Shown here: positions 1 to 5,715 of the stretch, one piece after another | Layout: every line of letters begins with the position of its first letter | Position numbering within the stretch: the stretch's first letter is position 1 | Origin: Desulfocapsa sulfexigens | GTDB lineage: Bacteria > Desulfobacterota > Desulfobulbia > Desulfobulbales > Desulfocapsaceae | Length of the DNA: 6,454 bases | NCBI GenBank assembly: GCA_015661935.1 | Contig: DQVD01000416.1 | Coordinates: 1-6,454, forward strand | Direction: 5' to 3' | Program-made: the position numbers and the translations under genes | The notes under the pieces: model-generated | Database searches by the model: none | The model's input: the letters and a program-made list of their open reading frames with translations, nothing else | Told to the model about the DNA's origin: nothing

Positions 1-71
1 ATTGCTCAGAGATAGTGAAATTAAAAGATACTCTGTTTACTGATGAATATAATTGACACTAATAAAGGGTG

Positions 72-109
72 TTGAAAAGTGTTTCAGGATTTTCAAGATA
101 ATTTTTTTT
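72..109 (+). terminator. Possible weak AT-rich terminator for a gene left of the window
   Basis: TTGAAAA at 72-78 can pair with TTTTCAA at 90-96 (7 bp, 11-nt loop). An alternative fold pairs TGAAA 73-77 with TTTCA 82-86 around a 4-nt loop. After a 5-nt gap comes a run of eight T at 102-109. The position, 30 to 60 nt after the two candidate stop codons at the left edge, would suit the end of an incoming plus-strand gene. The stem is almost all A-T and does not abut the T run, so this may be chance in AT-rich DNA. Confidence 0.25.
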
Positions 110-140
110 ACTACATATTTTCCGACAGTTACAGATATTG

Positions 141-153
141 GTCTGGTCCAGAC
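141..153. repeat. 13-bp near-perfect palindrome
   Basis: GTCTGGTCCAGAC is a perfect inverted repeat with 6-bp arms around a central T, followed by a run of A. It does not fit a terminator in either direction: on the plus strand the run after it is A, and on the minus strand the T run lies before the stem. A protein-binding operator is possible. It is G/C-richer than its surroundings, but no flanking gene in view would obviously use it. Confidence 0.4.
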
Positions 154-457
154 AAAAAAAATGGCAACAACCAAAAACTCGTTTAACATATTGATGTTAT
201 AAATAAAGTTTGAAAGTCGACAAACAACAGTAGGATTTGTTCCGTAATCGGTTGATATTGATCAGGAAAAGACCAATCGTTTCAACACTCTTCAATATAA
301 GTAATAATTATAAGGAATTTGTATCAACCATGAAGAATACACACTATATATAGAACTGGGATGTAAGGCAATCAATTATAAATTATTTTCATAAGTTTTC
401 TTTAAATAGAATCTTGTGAAAATAATCTGCAAAAAAGTATTCTTAAGGTGATTTTAT

Positions 458-1270
458 TTACGGAAGAAAATGAAGGAGTGGACCGTTACTTCGGCTTGTC
501 GCAGCTGACTTGTTTTGTCCCGCTTTAATAATTTTATCCATATATTCACCTGCCATCATGAATGCTGTAACTACATCATTTCCGATACATAAGTAGGACG
601 CAAGTGCTGATGAATAAGTACATCCGGTACCATGAAGGTTGGGATTTTGAAGTCGGGTTCGTTTTGATTCGCAGACAGTTTCACCGGGTTGAACCAGGAA
701 ATCATAAACATTTAAGTCTGACTCTTCAAGATGTCCTCCTTTGACTACAATTGCTTTCATTTGAGGGTATTTATTGAGCAACAGTTTGGCACAATCTATA
801 GCATCATTTCCTGTGGCAATTGATTTATTACTTATTAACTGTAATTCTGAGGTATTTGGGGTGAGATAAGATATAACTGGCAAAAGTTCTTCCTTGAGCG
901 CCGACAAAGCATCAATTTTAAGCAAAGAATCTCCGGTGGTGGAAGCAAGCACAGGGTCATAAATAACCTCACCAGTAAATGGATGCAATAAGCTGGCAAG
1001 GCAATGCAAAATCTGTGCATTGCCGGTCATCCCTATCTTTATGTGAGTGACATCATGGTCTTCGAGAACAGCCCGTATCTGTGCCCGAATAAAATCAGCA
1101 GAAAGTGGTTTTATTTCCTGAACGCCATGCGAATTTTGCACAGTAAGGCAGGTAATAGCAGCTGCTCCATAAACACCAATAGATGTCATGGTTTTTAAGT
1201 CTGCCTGAATACCAGCGCCGCCTGATGAATCAGAACCGGCAATACTTAACAGAGTGGGTTGTAGAAGCAA
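458..1270 (-). CDS. thiD: Hydroxymethylpyrimidine/phosphomethylpyrimidine kinase ThiD
   Basis: ThiD is a cytosolic ribokinase-fold enzyme that phosphorylates 4-amino-5-hydroxymethyl-2-methylpyrimidine twice, giving the pyrimidine pyrophosphate that ThiE joins to the thiazole unit of thiamine. The 270-residue product has normal family length. Visible motifs: the N-terminal SIAGSDSSGGAGIQADLK (residues 9-26), Gln45 in the TVQNSHGV pyrimidine-binding strand, Met81 in KIGMTG (typical of ThiD rather than pyridoxal kinase), DPVLAS at 105-110, TPNTSEL at 137-143 (TPN-x-x-E), VKGGH at 176-180, and the anion-hole motif HGTGC at 213-217, whose Cys217 matches the catalytic cysteine of ThiD. The start is a TTG at 1268-1270. 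No ATG lies upstream in frame before a stop at about 1322, and an AAAGG ribosome site sits 8 nt before the TTG. It stands alone, divergent from parE, with no other thiamine gene in view and no TPP-riboswitch core in its short leader. The HMP-salvage role is family knowledge; identity is secure. Confidence 0.95.
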   Translation of the reverse strand: MLLQPTLLSIAGSDSSGGAGIQADLKTMTSIGVYGAAAITCLTVQNSHGVQEIKPLSADFIRAQIRAVLEDHDVTHIKIGMTGNAQILHCLASLLHPFTGEVIYDPVLASTTGDSLLKIDALSALKEELLPVISYLTPNTSELQLISNKSIATGNDAIDCAKLLLNKYPQMKAIVVKGGHLEESDLNVYDFLVQPGETVCESKRTRLQNPNLHGTGCTYSSALASYLCIGNDVVTAFMMAGEYMDKIIKAGQNKSAATSRSNGPLLHFLP

Positions 1271-1278
1271 AAGGACGA

Positions 1279-1283
1279 CCTTT
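1279..1283 (-). promoter_or_regulatory. Ribosome binding site of thiD (supports the TTG start)
   Basis: Read on the minus strand this is AAAGG, ending 8 nt before the TTG at 1270. No ATG or GTG in the same frame lies between the upstream stop and the conserved N-terminus, so this site decides the start. Confidence 0.55.
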
Positions 1284-1309
1284 GTTTTAGTTTTTTTTAT
1301 GTTTACAGT

Positions 1310-1338
1310 GTGACTTTCCGTCTATTGCGAAATATAAT
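1310..1338 (+). promoter_or_regulatory. Probable sigma-70-type promoter for parE-parC
   Basis: A perfect TATAAT lies at 1333-1338, with GTGACT (4 of 6 matches to TTGACA) at 1310-1315 and exactly 17 nt between. Transcription would begin near 1345 and leave a leader of about 60 nt before the parE ATG. A second, weaker pair further along is TTGCGA 1325-1330 with TACTAT 1348-1353, also 17 nt apart. The call rests on sequence match and position in a divergent gap; if the organism uses a Bacteroidota-type housekeeping sigma factor, the consensus would differ. Confidence 0.5.
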
Positions 1339-1358
1339 AAAATGCAATACTATTACAA
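1331..1358 (-). promoter_or_regulatory. Possible thiD promoter overlapping the parE promoter
   Basis: On the minus strand TTGTAA (1358-1353) and TATATT (1336-1331) are separated by 16 nt, matching 4 of 6 and 5 of 6 consensus bases. Transcription would start near 1324 and give a leader of about 54 nt before the thiD TTG. The -10 box shares bases 1333-1336 with the -10 box called for parE on the other strand, so both could not be occupied at once. The local sequence is AT-rich, which raises the chance of a false match. Confidence 0.4.
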
Positions 1359-1406
1359 GGCTTCATCATATTAACCATCAGAGAAACTTCATGCATCCTT
1401 CTTAAC

Positions 1407-3233
1407 ATGTCGCCAAAGCAACCAGTTTACGACGAAAGTAAAGTAAAAACTCTCAGTTCTCTTGAGCATATCCGGAAACGTCCTGGGATGTATATTGGGC
1501 GCCTCGGGTCGGGGACTCATCCTGATGACGGAATTTATATTCTTCTTAAGGAAGTGATTGATAATTCCGTTGATGAATTTATCATGGGAGCCGGAAAAAA
1601 AGTAGACGTCTCCATTTCTGAAGAGGGGAGTGTACGCATACGTGATTTTGGTCGCGGTATTCCTCTGGGGAAAGTTGTCGAATGTGTTTCAATAATTAAC
1701 ACAGGAGCCAAATATTCAACCGATGTTTTTCAATTTTCAGTAGGTTTAAATGGTGTAGGTACCAAAGCAGTAAACGCTATGTCCGAATACTTTAAGGTGA
1801 CTGCTTTTCGTGAAGGAAAATTTGCTTCTGCAACTTTCTTTAATGGCGTACTTAAAGATAAGAAAAAAGGTAAAAGTAGTGAGCCCGATGGTACCCTTGT
1901 TGAATTTCTGCCGGATTCTAACCTGTTCGCTGATTTTCGCTTTAATCTTGAATATGTCGACAAACAACTTTGGAGATACGCTTACCTCAATGCCGGATTG
2001 AAACTATATCTGGGTAAAACCTGTTATCACTCCGCTAATGGGTTGCTTGATTTGCTCGATAAAGAGCTTGGAGGGCAGGGGATTTACGATCCTGTCTATT
2101 ATCAGGACTCCACTCTGGAATTTGCCTTTTCTCATACCGAAGGATATAGCGACACCTATTTTAGTTTCGTGAACGGAACGTATACCAGTGAGGGGGGAAC
2201 CCATCTTTCTGCATTTCGGGAGGGAGTTTTAAAAGGTGTTAATGAGTTTTCTAACAAAAAATTCACCGGGAATGATGTTCGTGACGGAATAGTGGGGACA
2301 CTGTCTGTTAAAATTGTTGAACCGGTCTTTGAGTCCCAGACAAAAAACAAACTTGGGAACACCGATATTCGTGCCTGGATTGTAAATAAAGTCAAGGATG
2401 CTGTATCCAGTGCCCTTTATAAAGACACAGAACTTGCCGATCGATTTCTTGAGAAAGTTCAACGCAACCAAAAGGTACGAAAAGAATTACAAAGTGTTCG
2501 TAAGGAGGCCAAGGCCAAGGCCAGAAAAGTTGCTCTCAAGATTCCTCAGTTAAAAGACTGCAAACATCATCCAACACGGAACAAACCCTCTGCCAGGGAT
2601 AAAGAAAACATGATCTTTATCACCGAGGGACAATCTGCAGCCGGATCAATTGTTTCTTCCCGTGATCCTTTAACGCAGGCTGTGTTTTCATTAAAGGGTA
2701 AGCCCATGAATGTACTTGGGCATAAACTTGCGCTACTCTATAAAAATGATGAGATGTATTCCCTCATGCGCGCTTTAAACATAGAGGAATCCATTACAGA
2801 TCTACGTTTCGATAAGGTTATATTGGCAACCGATGCCGATGTGGATGGACTTCATATCCGAAATTTGCTGCTTACCTTTTTTCTTCACTATTTTGAACCA
2901 TTGGTAAAACTTGGGCATGTATATATTCTGGAAACTCCAATTTTCAGAGTACGAAATAAAAAAGAAACCTTTTACTGCTACACCGATAAAGAAAAAGATA
3001 AAGCAATCCGAAAGCTTCAGGGGAAAGGAAAAGTTAAAAAGGCCGTTGAAACAACAAGATTCAAAGGCTTAGGTGAGATATCTCCAAAAGAGTTTAAGCA
3101 GTTTATCGGCCCCGATATCATTCTCAAACAGGTGGATATTGGATCGGTTAGTGAAATGGCAGAAGTGCTTTCCTTTTATATGGGGAAAAACACTCCTGAG
3201 CGTAAAGCCTATATTATGGAAAATCTTCTGTAG
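1407..3233 (+). CDS. parE: DNA topoisomerase IV subunit B (ParE), FCB-type
   Basis: ParE is the ATP-driven subunit of the type IIA topoisomerase that unlinks replicated chromosomes, working with ParC. The 608-residue product has the compact ParE layout without the extra domain of proteobacterial GyrB. Order: GHKL ATPase with KEVIDNSVDE at 48-57 (Glu49 as base, Asn53 as metal ligand), DFGRGIP at 80-86, GLNGVGTKAVNA at 113-124; transducer with the QTK loop at 311-313 (Lys313 contacts ATP); a basic hinge near 365-375; TOPRIM with Glu407 in EGQSAAG and the Asp476/478/480 cluster in TDADVDG; then RFKGLGEI at 551-558. The normally invariant EGDSA aspartate is Gln409. The ATG at 1407 is the only ATG in frame before the conserved region and has no good ribosome site at normal spacing. 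parC follows after 8 nt, so the pair is one operon. GyrB is the alternative, but the length and the ParC partner favour ParE. Confidence 0.92.
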   Translation: MSPKQPVYDESKVKTLSSLEHIRKRPGMYIGRLGSGTHPDDGIYILLKEVIDNSVDEFIMGAGKKVDVSISEEGSVRIRDFGRGIPLGKVVECVSIINTGAKYSTDVFQFSVGLNGVGTKAVNAMSEYFKVTAFREGKFASATFFNGVLKDKKKGKSSEPDGTLVEFLPDSNLFADFRFNLEYVDKQLWRYAYLNAGLKLYLGKTCYHSANGLLDLLDKELGGQGIYDPVYYQDSTLEFAFSHTEGYSDTYFSFVNGTYTSEGGTHLSAFREGVLKGVNEFSNKKFTGNDVRDGIVGTLSVKIVEPVFESQTKNKLGNTDIRAWIVNKVKDAVSSALYKDTELADRFLEKVQRNQKVRKELQSVRKEAKAKARKVALKIPQLKDCKHHPTRNKPSARDKENMIFITEGQSAAGSIVSSRDPLTQAVFSLKGKPMNVLGHKLALLYKNDEMYSLMRALNIEESITDLRFDKVILATDADVDGLHIRNLLLTFFLHYFEPLVKLGHVYILETPIFRVRNKKETFYCYTDKEKDKAIRKLQGKGKVKKAVETTRFKGLGEISPKEFKQFIGPDIILKQVDIGSVSEMAEVLSFYMGKNTPERKAYIMENLL

Positions 3234-3244
3234 GAAAACAAGTG
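3231..3244 (+). promoter_or_regulatory. parC ribosome site overlapping the parE stop, with GTG start
   Basis: The parE stop TAG (3231-3233) is part of TAGGAAAA. Its AGGA core (3232-3235) lies 6 nt before the GTG at 3242-3244. Ribosomes ending parE therefore release on the parC ribosome site, which suggests translational coupling and balanced subunit amounts. No ATG is available in frame until about codon 50, well inside conserved sequence, so the GTG start is firm. Confidence 0.65.
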
Positions 3245-5242
3245 GACTCACAGCACGGTAAACTACGTCAGCTTTTTGAATATAATTTCCTCGAATACAC
3301 CTCCTACGTTATTAAAGAGCGTGCTATCCCTGATATTAATGACGGCCTTAAACCTGTACAGCGCCGTATTCTGCAGACGCTTTATAATATGGATGATGGA
3401 CGTTTTCACAAGGTGGCAAACGTAGTTGGCGCTACCATGAAACTTCATCCCCATGGTGACCAATCCATCTTTGCTGCCCTTGTAAACCTTGCCAATAAAG
3501 GCTTTCTTATTGAACGACAGGGGAACTACGGGAATATTTTCACAGGAGATGCAGCCTCTGCCCCTCGTTATATAGAGTGCCGACTTTCACCACTTGCACG
3601 TGAGATCATGTTTAATAAAGATCTCACCGAGTTTATAGACTCCTATGACGGAAGGATGCAGGAACCTGTAACCCTGCCATGTAAAATTCCACTATTGCTG
3701 CTCCAAGGTGCAGAAGGGATTGCAGTTGGAATGGCCACAAAAATCATGCCCCATAATTTTTGTGAACTGCTGAACGCACAAAAACAGATCCTGAAAGGTG
3801 AAGAATTCACCCTCTATCCTGATTTCCCTCAAGGTGGAATGGTTGACATTTCTTTGTATAACCATGGAAATGGCAAGATTCGTTGTCGTGCCAGAATGGA
3901 AGAGGCCAATGAAAAGACCATCCTCATTAAGGAAATTCCATACACCACCACCACTCAATCTTTAATCGATTCTGTAGAAAAGGCTGCTAAAGCCGGAAAG
4001 CTCAAAATCATTTCCATTAATGATTATACTGCAGAAGAGGTGGAAATTGAGATTAAGCTAGCCCGTGGAATCTATGCAAAAGATACCATCAAGGCACTGT
4101 ATGCGTTCACTGACTGTGAAGTATCGATAAGCCCTAATCTGACACTCGTTCAGAATGGAGTTCCAAGAACTGCAAGCGTGGAAGAAGTTTTACATCATAA
4201 TACAGAAAAACTTCTTGCTGATCTTACTCGCGAACTTGAAATCGATAAAAATCGTCTTGAAGATCGATTGCATGCACGATTGCTGGAGCAGATTTTTATA
4301 GAAGAACGAATCTATAAAACCATTGAAGAGAAAACCAGTTACAAAGCGGTGATTGCAGGAGTGGATGAGGCCTTGAAGCCTTTTATAAAAGAGCTGAAAC
4401 GTCCGGTTGTTACCGAGGATATAGAGAGACTTCTCGAAATCCGTATTAAACGTATAACCCGTTATGATATCAATAAGCAAAGAAAAGAAATAAAATCCAT
4501 TCGCGGTGATATCAAAACCATTGTAAACCATCTTAAGGATATGACTCTTTTCACCACGAATTATATTGATAAAATATTAAACAAATATGGTGAACAATAT
4601 CCACGGCTAACAGAATTAAAGGAATTCACAGAAGTTAGTGTTCGTAGAGTTGCTTTGTCTAATCTTACAGTTTGCTATAATCGAGAGGAAGGATTTCTCG
4701 GCCATCAAATTAAGACGGGTGGGGGAAAAACAGACTTTTCAATTCCATGTTCTGAATACGATAGACTTCTGCTGATCTATGAAACAGGAGTCTACAAAGT
4801 TATTCAGGTACCGGATAAGCTTTTCGTCGGCCATGATGTGCGCTGGATCGGAAAGATTAAAAAGGGCCTTGTTTTTAATATGGTGTACAGAGAAGGGCGG
4901 GAAAACCTCTGTTATGTAAAACGCTTTTCCACACCAAAGTTTATCCTCGATAAAGAATATAAGCTTTTTGATGATCATAAACGGTCAAAAATCATGTTCC
5001 TTTCGTTTGGCGAAGAAAAGAGTGCTCGTGCCAGCCTTATGCCTTCACCTCGTGCTAAGTCAAATATTGTTGAAATTATTTTTGACGAATACCTTATTAA
5101 AGGGCCAACTGCCAAAGGAAAACGTGTCTCTACAAGGATTGTTCGTCGTGTGGTTGATGCCACCGGTAAAAAGCCAAAAGAAAAAAAGTTTAATCTATCA
5201 CTTCCTGGGATGGAGAATCAGGTCGCCGATAAGGATAAGTGA
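3242..5242 (+). CDS. parC: DNA topoisomerase IV subunit A (ParC), short FCB-type
   Basis: ParC is the DNA-breaking subunit of topoisomerase IV; its tyrosine forms the covalent link to DNA while ParE powers strand passage. In the 666-residue product the winged-helix region carries DGLKPVQRRIL (34-44), KVANVVGATMKLHPHGD (57-73), RQGNYGN (92-98) and SAPRYIE with catalytic Tyr110. GIAVGMATKIMPHNF (159-173) follows, including Ile160, which corresponds to the DNA-bending isoleucine of GyrA. A long helical arm covers roughly 315-435. The C-terminal part, about 465-645, is short, shows no GyrA box (QRRGGKG-like), and ends in a Lys-rich tail, so relaxing or decatenating activity is expected rather than gyrase supercoiling. 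It is shorter than many Bacteroidota ParC proteins, which exceed 800 residues from memory. In the quinolone region, the residues equivalent to E. coli GyrA Ser83 and Asp87 are Gln74 and Ala78. It starts at GTG 3242, 8 nt after parE. Confidence 0.93.
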   Translation: MDSQHGKLRQLFEYNFLEYTSYVIKERAIPDINDGLKPVQRRILQTLYNMDDGRFHKVANVVGATMKLHPHGDQSIFAALVNLANKGFLIERQGNYGNIFTGDAASAPRYIECRLSPLAREIMFNKDLTEFIDSYDGRMQEPVTLPCKIPLLLLQGAEGIAVGMATKIMPHNFCELLNAQKQILKGEEFTLYPDFPQGGMVDISLYNHGNGKIRCRARMEEANEKTILIKEIPYTTTTQSLIDSVEKAAKAGKLKIISINDYTAEEVEIEIKLARGIYAKDTIKALYAFTDCEVSISPNLTLVQNGVPRTASVEEVLHHNTEKLLADLTRELEIDKNRLEDRLHARLLEQIFIEERIYKTIEEKTSYKAVIAGVDEALKPFIKELKRPVVTEDIERLLEIRIKRITRYDINKQRKEIKSIRGDIKTIVNHLKDMTLFTTNYIDKILNKYGEQYPRLTELKEFTEVSVRRVALSNLTVCYNREEGFLGHQIKTGGGKTDFSIPCSEYDRLLLIYETGVYKVIQVPDKLFVGHDVRWIGKIKKGLVFNMVYREGRENLCYVKRFSTPKFILDKEYKLFDDHKRSKIMFLSFGEEKSARASLMPSPRAKSNIVEIIFDEYLIKGPTAKGKRVSTRIVRRVVDATGKKPKEKKFNLSLPGMENQVADKDK

Positions 5243-5468
5243 TTATTGTGTTTTATTACAGGCGGACAGTCCAATAAGGGCTGTCTTTGGAATGCTTGAG
5301 CCGTGTGATCTTTCGGAACTTTGTACTCTGAAGAGCACGGTGTAATAAATATTATCGCAGTAATGCATCTCCGCCGAGATCCGGATTACTGGCAAGAGAG
5401 AATACAGTAGTCAGCAGCTGTTCACCACATACGAACAGGATACTTACCTTTTGCACCTATAGAAATAA
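5243..5468. other. Gene-free interval after parC
   Basis: After the hairpin at 5265-5285 I see no recognisable gene here. The plus-strand frame overlapping the end of parC runs on to a stop near 5345 only as a shadow of parC. A 34-codon minus-strand frame (5456 to 5352, GTG start) has no ribosome site and no recognisable motif. Because the next segment is the 3' end of a broken gene, this interval may be the scar of a deletion that removed most of that gene. Confidence 0.5.
5265..5288 (+). terminator. Possible intrinsic terminator of the parE-parC operon
   Basis: GACAGTCC (5265-5272) pairs with GGGCTGTC (5278-5285) over 8 bp, including one G-T wobble, around the 5-nt loop AATAA. It begins 22 nt after the parC stop. 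The T tract behind it is only TTT before GG, so termination may be inefficient or the hairpin may instead protect the 3' end of the mRNA. Confidence 0.45.
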
Positions 5469-5678
5469 TCACATATACTGTCCCCAGAACTCCGTCTGCG
5501 CACTACCCAGTTAAAGTATAAGGAAGGTTTACAGCGCGAATCCGATTTACTCGATGCAGTGACCATTCTTTCCAGAGCGCGCTATAACGAGGTTGCAGTA
5601 ATCAGGACAGTTTTTGAAAATGCTTTTCGGATTACCCGCATGGTTGAGGGATTTAAGCACCGGAGCAGTTCCTCCTGA
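5469..5678 (+). pseudogene. 3' remnant of a TolC-family outer membrane efflux protein gene
   Basis: A frame open from 5469 to the TGA at 5676-5678 (about 69 codons) reads like the C-terminal helix pair of TolC-type outer-membrane channels, which carry substrates from inner-membrane pumps across the outer membrane. The diagnostic stretch is LKYKEGLQRESDLLDA (5511-5558), matching the family pattern Y-x-x-G-x(5)-D-x-L-D-A, followed by an amphipathic helix with the expected spacing (VTILSRARYNEVAVIRTVFE) and ending about when a TolC repeat would. In-frame stops lie at 5466 and just before, there is no start with a ribosome site, and no other frame upstream continues the homology. A full channel is over 400 residues, so about 85% is missing. 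Its own terminator is still present at the stop codon. I infer a 5' deletion; the call rests on motif recognition, not a search. Confidence 0.62.
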
Positions 5679-5687
5679 TCCGTTTTT
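5661..5687 (+). terminator. Intrinsic terminator at the end of the tolC remnant
   Basis: CGGAGCAG (5661-5668) pairs with CTGATCCG (5675-5682): seven of eight positions pair, with a single internal G-A mismatch, around the 6-nt loop TTCCTC. A run of five T follows directly (5683-5687). The hairpin contains the TGA of the remnant, a usual place for a terminator. It lies 5 nt before the first possible ATG of the U32 gene (5692), so any transcript reaching that gene from upstream must pass through it. Confidence 0.65.
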
Positions 5688-5715
5688 CAATATGATTAAA
5701 AGAAATAAAAGAAAA

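Larger units (their letters stand above)
1..457. other. AT-rich region without a convincing gene
   Basis: No open frame here looks like a real gene on either strand. At the left edge two short frames run in from outside and stop at once: one ends with a TGA at 41-43 (its last residues read LLRDSEIKRYSVY), another with a TAA at about 52. Either could be the C-terminus of a plus-strand gene lying left of the window, but they cannot be told apart here. The rest holds short inverted repeats (69-77 with 280-288; 137-144 with 270-277; 141-153; 184-199) and runs of A and T. thiD is transcribed towards this region, so its transcript should end here, yet I found no strong intrinsic terminator in that direction. 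Tiny ATG frames of 7 to 14 codons (for example at 161) have no ribosome site and are not called. Confidence 0.6.

Noticed and set aside
53..58. Perfect TTGACA -35 hexamer
   Set aside because: No -10-like box at 16-18 nt downstream and no gene follows on that strand.
161..202. Tiny ATG frame (MATTKNSFNILML) after a run of A
   Set aside because: Only 13 codons, no ribosome site, and AT-rich surroundings where such frames are common.
217..229. 13-mer GTCGACAAACAAC that recurs exactly inside parE at about 1956
   Set aside because: One shared 13-mer in a window of this size is expected by chance at a noticeable rate, and the flanks do not match.
421..457. Intrinsic terminator after thiD on the minus strand
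   Set aside because: A T6 run exists on that strand, but the stem before it would be only about 3 bp (AAG/CTT).
1271..1406. TPP riboswitch upstream of thiD
   Set aside because: The conserved CUGAGA-type and ACCUGAUC-type core segments are absent from the minus-strand leader, which is also too short for the full fold.
1407..5242. Reading the pair as DNA gyrase (gyrB-gyrA)
   Set aside because: The A subunit lacks a GyrA box and is short, and the B subunit has the FCB ParE-type N-terminus, so topoisomerase IV fits better.
5243..5345. Plus-strand frame running from inside parC to a stop at about 5345
   Set aside because: Most of it lies antiphase within parC, and the extension beyond the parC stop has no start, ribosome site or recognisable motif.
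5352..5456. 34-codon minus-strand frame with a GTG start, containing a plausible-looking peptide (VCGEQLLTTVFSLASNPDLGG)
   Set aside because: A stop lies immediately before the GTG, no ribosome site is visible, the length is near chance expectation, and no family is recognised.
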